From the NCBI GenBank assembly GCA_964481425.1, contig CAYZTM010000033.1:1-45433 (forward strand): DNA of 45,433 nt, written 5' to 3'. Shown one piece after another: positions 42,013-45,433 of this stretch. The DNA is from MKUN01 sp964481425. Lineage in GTDB: Bacteria > Bacteroidota > Bacteroidia > Chitinophagales > Chitinophagaceae. Numbering within the stretch: the stretch's first letter is position 1; every line of letters starts with the position of its first letter. Below the pieces are notes generated by a model. That model saw only the letters and a list, made by a program, of their open reading frames with translations. It had not been told where the DNA came from and made no database searches. Made by a program: the position numbers and the translations under genes.

Positions 42013-42040
42013 CCCCTCCCCTTCAGGGGATCCGGAGGGG
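42013..42040. repeat. CCCCT-AGGGG hairpin repeat, copy 1
   Basis: Nested inverted repeats of CCCC and GGGG just after the stop of the 1028-aa gene. A second copy follows the stop of the neighbouring partial gene at 45142-45164. No T-run follows on either strand, so it is a repeat element, not a clear terminator. Confidence 0.6.
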
Positions 42041-42043
42041 TTC

Positions 42044-45000
42044 TCACCTCACCAGCGTCACAGTCCCTTTATAGTAATACACCTTATTCTCACCGTCCTT
42101 GAACTCCAAATAATAATTGAACACATCCCCGTCCAGGGCTATACCTTTGCAGGTACCGTCCCATTTCTCATTGATATCTTCACTATAGAACACCCTGTTG
42201 CCCCAGCGGTTATAGATCATCAGCCTGGAGCTGTTTATATCGCAGCTCAGCGTTGCCCCGAACTTGTCGTTCTTGCCATCATTGTTCGGGCTGAAGGCTG
42301 TAGGCAATACCACATTGCAGGGGCAACCTTCAAACTTCACATCCACACTCGCTGTTGCACTGCATTCGCCCTGTGTCACCTTTACACTGTAGGTGGCTTC
42401 TTTCGTCGCTTTTATCGTTCTGCCCGTGCTGCCATCCTGCCACAGGTAGCCGGCGCTGTCCACACCTGCATCCAGTACTATGCTTTCCTCATGGCAGGGT
42501 ATCAGGCCTTTGCCCAGCTTTATGTCTATCACCTTCTCATGCACCCTCACTGTATCGCTCACACTGCAGGGGCCTACACTTACTGTTACACTGTAGTCGC
42601 CGCCATTGGTTACGTGGTAAACAGGGCCTGTCTTACCATCCTGCCATAGGTATTGGGCGGTGTTGTATATCGAAGTGGCGTCCAGGTCTAAATACTCCCC
42701 CTTGCAGACCGCCGTATCAGGGCCAAGGTCCACTACAAGGTCATTGATGAACTGCACGGCAATGGTATCTATACGCTCCTCGCAGGCCCGGTGGGCATAC
42801 ACCAGCTTTGTACTGTTGTTGCTAAAAGTATCACTCACGCCCGTGTTACCATCGCTCCACAGGTAGCTGTCATATCCTTGCACTGCGGAGAGTGTGGCCT
42901 GCTCACTGAAACAGATCATCGTATCCGTCCGGCTATCGGTCGTATCCGTAGGCATTGCCGATACATTAAAGGTATCTATCTCCAGGTAGCACAGCTTTTG
43001 CGCATATACCCACTTAGTACCGGGACCAGCAAAGGAATTTACTTGTGTTGCATTGCCATCATTCCACAGGTAGTAGGTATAGCCTGCCGGCGCACTCACA
43101 TTCACACTCGCCACATTATCAAAGCACAGCAGGGTATCGCCCCCATGCTTAGCTATCGAATCAGGCGGTATGGTCGTAGCGGTGAAGTGTACCGTGTCTA
43201 TCAGCAGCTCACAACCATTCTGGGCGGTCACCCATTTTGTTGTCGTATTGAAGAAGGTATCCACCTGCGTGGTCTTGCCATCACTCCATGCATAACTCGT
43301 ATAACCACCGGGGCCATATATTGTTATAGGTGAATAGGCCACGCAGTGGCTCGTGTCGGTAACTAATTTTGTAGTATCCCGCCAGTCATGTGCTTTAAAT
43401 GTATCCACAAGAATTGTGCAACCAGTTTGACATTGCACCCACTTTACTCCCGCCACGCTCATACTGTCTTGCGACCCTGTGTTCCCATCGCTCCACAAAT
43501 AGCTGTTGTAGCCCGGGCTGGCCGTCAATACCGGGGGAGTCAAAAAGCATATGTTCGTGTCAATTATCGTGCTGGTGGTCGTCACCGGTATTGCAAACGC
43601 ATGTATCGTATCTGTACGCAGGCTGCAGGTATAAATATCTTCCTGCCTCACCCACTTCGTCCCTGCATTGCCAATGGTATCCTGCTGTGTTGTCGCACCG
43701 TCGCTCCATAGGTAGTAGGTATATCCCGCATCGCCCCACAGCGTGGCAATATTATTGGAAAAGCATATTGACGTGTCAGTTGTTGCCGTCTGCGTGCTTA
43801 ACGCCAGCCCCGTTACATGAAAGGTATCCACCCGCGCAAGGCCGCAATCGTTCCACGAGTTTACCCACTTTGTTTCACCTGCCGAAATAGTATCTGCCTG
43901 GGTCGTGTGCCCGTCGCTCCACAAATAGGTCAGGTATCCCGCGGGAGCATTTATACCCGTAGTGTCAAGAGCAAGACATACTGCCGTGTCATGATAGGCA
44001 TAGCTCACATTTGGAGGCATAGGTGTGCCGTAGGTCAATGAAACTCCCAGTCCCGAAAATGGCGTTGCGGAGAAATTGCAGGCCGCCCCCGGTTGGTTGG
44101 GATTATTGAACACAAATGCACTGCCCACGCCAACGCTATCCAGGTAAAGGGTATAAACCTTATTATCCGGGCCGATTCTCATACCATAAAATATCGAGTC
44201 AGAGATAGTTGTTTTTGAATTTACCACCGCAGCCACATTGGGCAAATAGGATAGGTCATACTGCAGCAAGGTGCTACCAACACCCTGTACAGACACGTAT
44301 AGTTTAGTCCCGTCAGGCGAATAACTCACCCCGTAATACGGCGACTGGCTCACGCTGCTGTCCAGCGCTATCAGGCTCGAAACGACTCCTGTTGTATTAT
44401 CAAATGAATGTAATTCAAGTATGGGTGAATTTATTGTAACTAGTGCAATTTGCTGGTTATCCGGCGACACCTTCATTTCCCCAAAGGCATAGCATAAGCT
44501 CGTGTAGTGAGTACCGGAACTTGAAATGACAGGCGTAGCGCTAATCCCGTTATTATCGACCTTGAATGCATGAAAATCAGGGGAAGATCGCGTATGCACG
44601 ATAAGCCATTGGTAACAACCCTGCCCATGCGCTATGGTCATCTTTTCATACACATCGCTATCCAATATCACATTCTTCTGCGCAGCTACCACATCCCCCA
44701 GGCCGCCGTTAAGTGTCATATCTACGAGCGAATAACGGAGGTACGCTGCCGATGGGCCAAACGGGTATTCCTCCAGCGTAAACACGTAATACTGGTTGCT
44801 GTTACTGTACGACGGTATTATAGCTGCCCCCTGTGTGCAGGAGTAGCCGCCTAACAAACCTGCTCCATTTGGCATAGTATTGCCATTCTTATCCCACAGC
44901 GTGGTGGCGTTAGTGTAAAACAAGAGATTCCCATTGGCATCCGAAGCCGTCGCGCAGGCCTCAGTTGTTGAAATGTTTGAACCAAAATAAACAGGAGAGC

Positions 45001-45130
45001 CGTTGTTGAAATTCAATCCTGCACCTGCACCAAAGCACCAATTATTATTTTCCCCCTGTCCGTAAACATTCACACTACCCATTAGCAGCAGCAGCCAAAT
45101 ACAATATTTTATCTTCACGCCCATTGGCAA
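42044..45130 (-). CDS. Large secreted T9SS type B (gliding motility-associated C-terminal) repeat protein
   Basis: A 1028-aa exported protein. It has a signal peptide (IKYCIWLLLLMGSVNVYGQ) and an N-terminal part of about 350 residues with propeller-like features (DANGNLLFYTN, VSPDNQQIALV, YSPDGTKLYVSVQG), suggesting a beta-propeller. Eight Ig/PKD-like repeats then run from about residue 385 to 935, each with a YLWSDG-like core, a TQxDT or similar turn and one or two cysteines (six close copies, two diverged). It ends in the CHU_C/gliding-associated domain (PTAFSPNNDGKNDKFG, YNRWGNRVFYS, WDGTCKG, ending VTLVR), the type B T9SS signal. Surface adhesion is likely; the ligand is unknown. The start is ATG 45130; ATG 45124 also fits. 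Confidence 0.9.
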   Translation of the reverse strand: MPMGVKIKYCIWLLLLMGSVNVYGQGENNNWCFGAGAGLNFNNGSPVYFGSNISTTEACATASDANGNLLFYTNATTLWDKNGNTMPNGAGLLGGYSCTQGAAIIPSYSNSNQYYVFTLEEYPFGPSAAYLRYSLVDMTLNGGLGDVVAAQKNVILDSDVYEKMTIAHGQGCYQWLIVHTRSSPDFHAFKVDNNGISATPVISSSGTHYTSLCYAFGEMKVSPDNQQIALVTINSPILELHSFDNTTGVVSSLIALDSSVSQSPYYGVSYSPDGTKLYVSVQGVGSTLLQYDLSYLPNVAAVVNSKTTISDSIFYGMRIGPDNKVYTLYLDSVGVGSAFVFNNPNQPGAACNFSATPFSGLGVSLTYGTPMPPNVSYAYHDTAVCLALDTTGINAPAGYLTYLWSDGHTTQADTISAGETKWVNSWNDCGLARVDTFHVTGLALSTQTATTDTSICFSNNIATLWGDAGYTYYLWSDGATTQQDTIGNAGTKWVRQEDIYTCSLRTDTIHAFAIPVTTTSTIIDTNICFLTPPVLTASPGYNSYLWSDGNTGSQDSMSVAGVKWVQCQTGCTILVDTFKAHDWRDTTKLVTDTSHCVAYSPITIYGPGGYTSYAWSDGKTTQVDTFFNTTTKWVTAQNGCELLIDTVHFTATTIPPDSIAKHGGDTLLCFDNVASVNVSAPAGYTYYLWNDGNATQVNSFAGPGTKWVYAQKLCYLEIDTFNVSAMPTDTTDSRTDTMICFSEQATLSAVQGYDSYLWSDGNTGVSDTFSNNSTKLVYAHRACEERIDTIAVQFINDLVVDLGPDTAVCKGEYLDLDATSIYNTAQYLWQDGKTGPVYHVTNGGDYSVTVSVGPCSVSDTVRVHEKVIDIKLGKGLIPCHEESIVLDAGVDSAGYLWQDGSTGRTIKATKEATYSVKVTQGECSATASVDVKFEGCPCNVVLPTAFSPNNDGKNDKFGATLSCDINSSRLMIYNRWGNRVFYSEDINEKWDGTCKGIALDGDVFNYYLEFKDGENKVYYYKGTVTLVR

Positions 45131-45141
45131 ATTATGTTACT

Positions 45142-45164
45142 CCCCTTCAGGGAAGCCGGAGGGG
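45142..45164. repeat. CCCCT-AGGGG hairpin repeat, copy 2
   Basis: A relative of the element at 42013-42040, found at the same place relative to a gliding-domain gene end, so the duplicated segment probably includes it. Confidence 0.55.
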
Positions 45165-45167
45165 TCC

Positions 45168-45433
45168 CTATCTCACCAGCGTCACCGTCCCTTTATAGTA
45201 ATACACCTTATTCTCACCGTCCTTAAACTCTAAATAATAATTGAACACATCCCCGTCCAGGGCTATACCTTTGTAGGTACCGTCCCATTTCTCATTGATA
45301 TCTTCACTATAGAACACCCCGTTGCCCCAACGGTTATAGATCATCAGCCTGTAGCTGTTTATATCGCAGCTCAGCGTCGCCCCGAACTTGTCGTTCTTGC
45401 CATCATTGTTCGGGCTGAAGGCTGTAGGCAATA
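45168..45433 (-). CDS. T9SS type B sorting domain protein (partial, 5' part outside window)
   Basis: Only the last 88 codons are in the window. They encode the gliding motility-associated C-terminal domain, differing from the end of the neighbouring 1028-aa protein at three of 87 residues (S to Y, R to G, C to Y); about eight of 265 bases differ. The stop is TAG, whereas the neighbour uses TGA. The gene lies 37 bases upstream of its neighbour on the same strand, so the two may be co-transcribed, and its N-terminal part is expected beyond base 45433. Confidence 0.88.
   Translation of the reverse strand, partial: LPTAFSPNNDGKNDKFGATLSCDINSYRLMIYNRWGNGVFYSEDINEKWDGTYKGIALDGDVFNYYLEFKDGENKVYYYKGTVTLVR

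Noticed and set aside
42013..42040. Intrinsic terminator of the 1028-aa gene
   Set aside because: The hairpin is not followed by a T-run on the minus strand, so it was listed as a repeat only.

Overview
The window is chromosomal DNA from a member of the Bacteroidota, most likely class Chitinophagia (Chitinophagaceae-like). The evidence is the type IX secretion (T9SS) sorting domains of types A and B, a fused CcoN-CcoO cbb3 oxidase, Bacteroidota-restricted families (DUF3822, DUF4292, GH3-like protein, bacilliredoxin YtxJ), and promoters of the TAnnTTTG type with few strong Shine-Dalgarno sequences. No tRNA, rRNA, CRISPR array, insertion sequence or prophage was seen.

Layout. 1-1417: an operon (minus strand) of AMP nucleosidase and a peptide-type ABC ATPase cut by the window edge. 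1500-4576: a free-standing HsdR N-terminal nuclease-like protein, an S41 processing protease and a BadF-type kinase. 4595-6447: terminators and an OmpA-family porin-like protein. 6668-11511: polyprenyl synthetase, UvrA, SucD. 11512-11852: a gene-free stretch with an orphan terminator and a possible small RNA. 11853-15256: two tandem paralogous T9SS-exported proteins. 15329-20298: FabD, bacilliredoxin, MATE exporter, DUF3822-RsmD-CoaD, and a YkvA-like membrane protein. 20372-24457: a dut, nucleotidyltransferase, TPR protein and DUF4292 lipoprotein operon. 24682-28586: GH3-like protein, then a cytosolic PAS histidine kinase overlapping a response regulator fused to a Crp/Fnr-type DNA-binding module. 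28597-39890: the respiratory block, all on the minus strand: an uncharacterised 180-aa protein and CcoI, then CcoS-CcoNO-CcoQ-CcoP-CcoG-CcoH-SafE-HemN, then an uncharacterised 125-aa protein. 40016-41917: acetyl-CoA synthetase. 42044-45433: a large repeat-rich T9SS type B protein, and the 3' end of a neighbour sharing its C-terminal module at about 97% DNA identity.

How the genes work together. The central block builds a high-affinity cbb3 cytochrome oxidase: catalytic subunits (CcoNO, CcoP, CcoQ), copper delivery and assembly (CcoI, CcoS, CcoG, CcoH, SafE-like) and anaerobic haem synthesis (HemN). The most interesting observation is regulatory. Three transcription units (180-aa protein-ccoI; ccoS-ccoNO and downstream genes; the 125-aa protein) each carry a TGA-N6-TCA palindrome placed 45, 45 and 46 bp upstream of a TAnnTTT(G/A) -7 element, about 64 bp before the predicted start of transcription. 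This is the phasing of class I activation by a Crp/Fnr-family protein. The response regulator-Crp fusion encoded next door is an obvious candidate for the activator. The shared control also ties two uncharacterised proteins, one with an H-x-C-x2-C-x3-C-x3-H metal-site-like motif, to the oxidase. All functions are read from sequence patterns without any database search.
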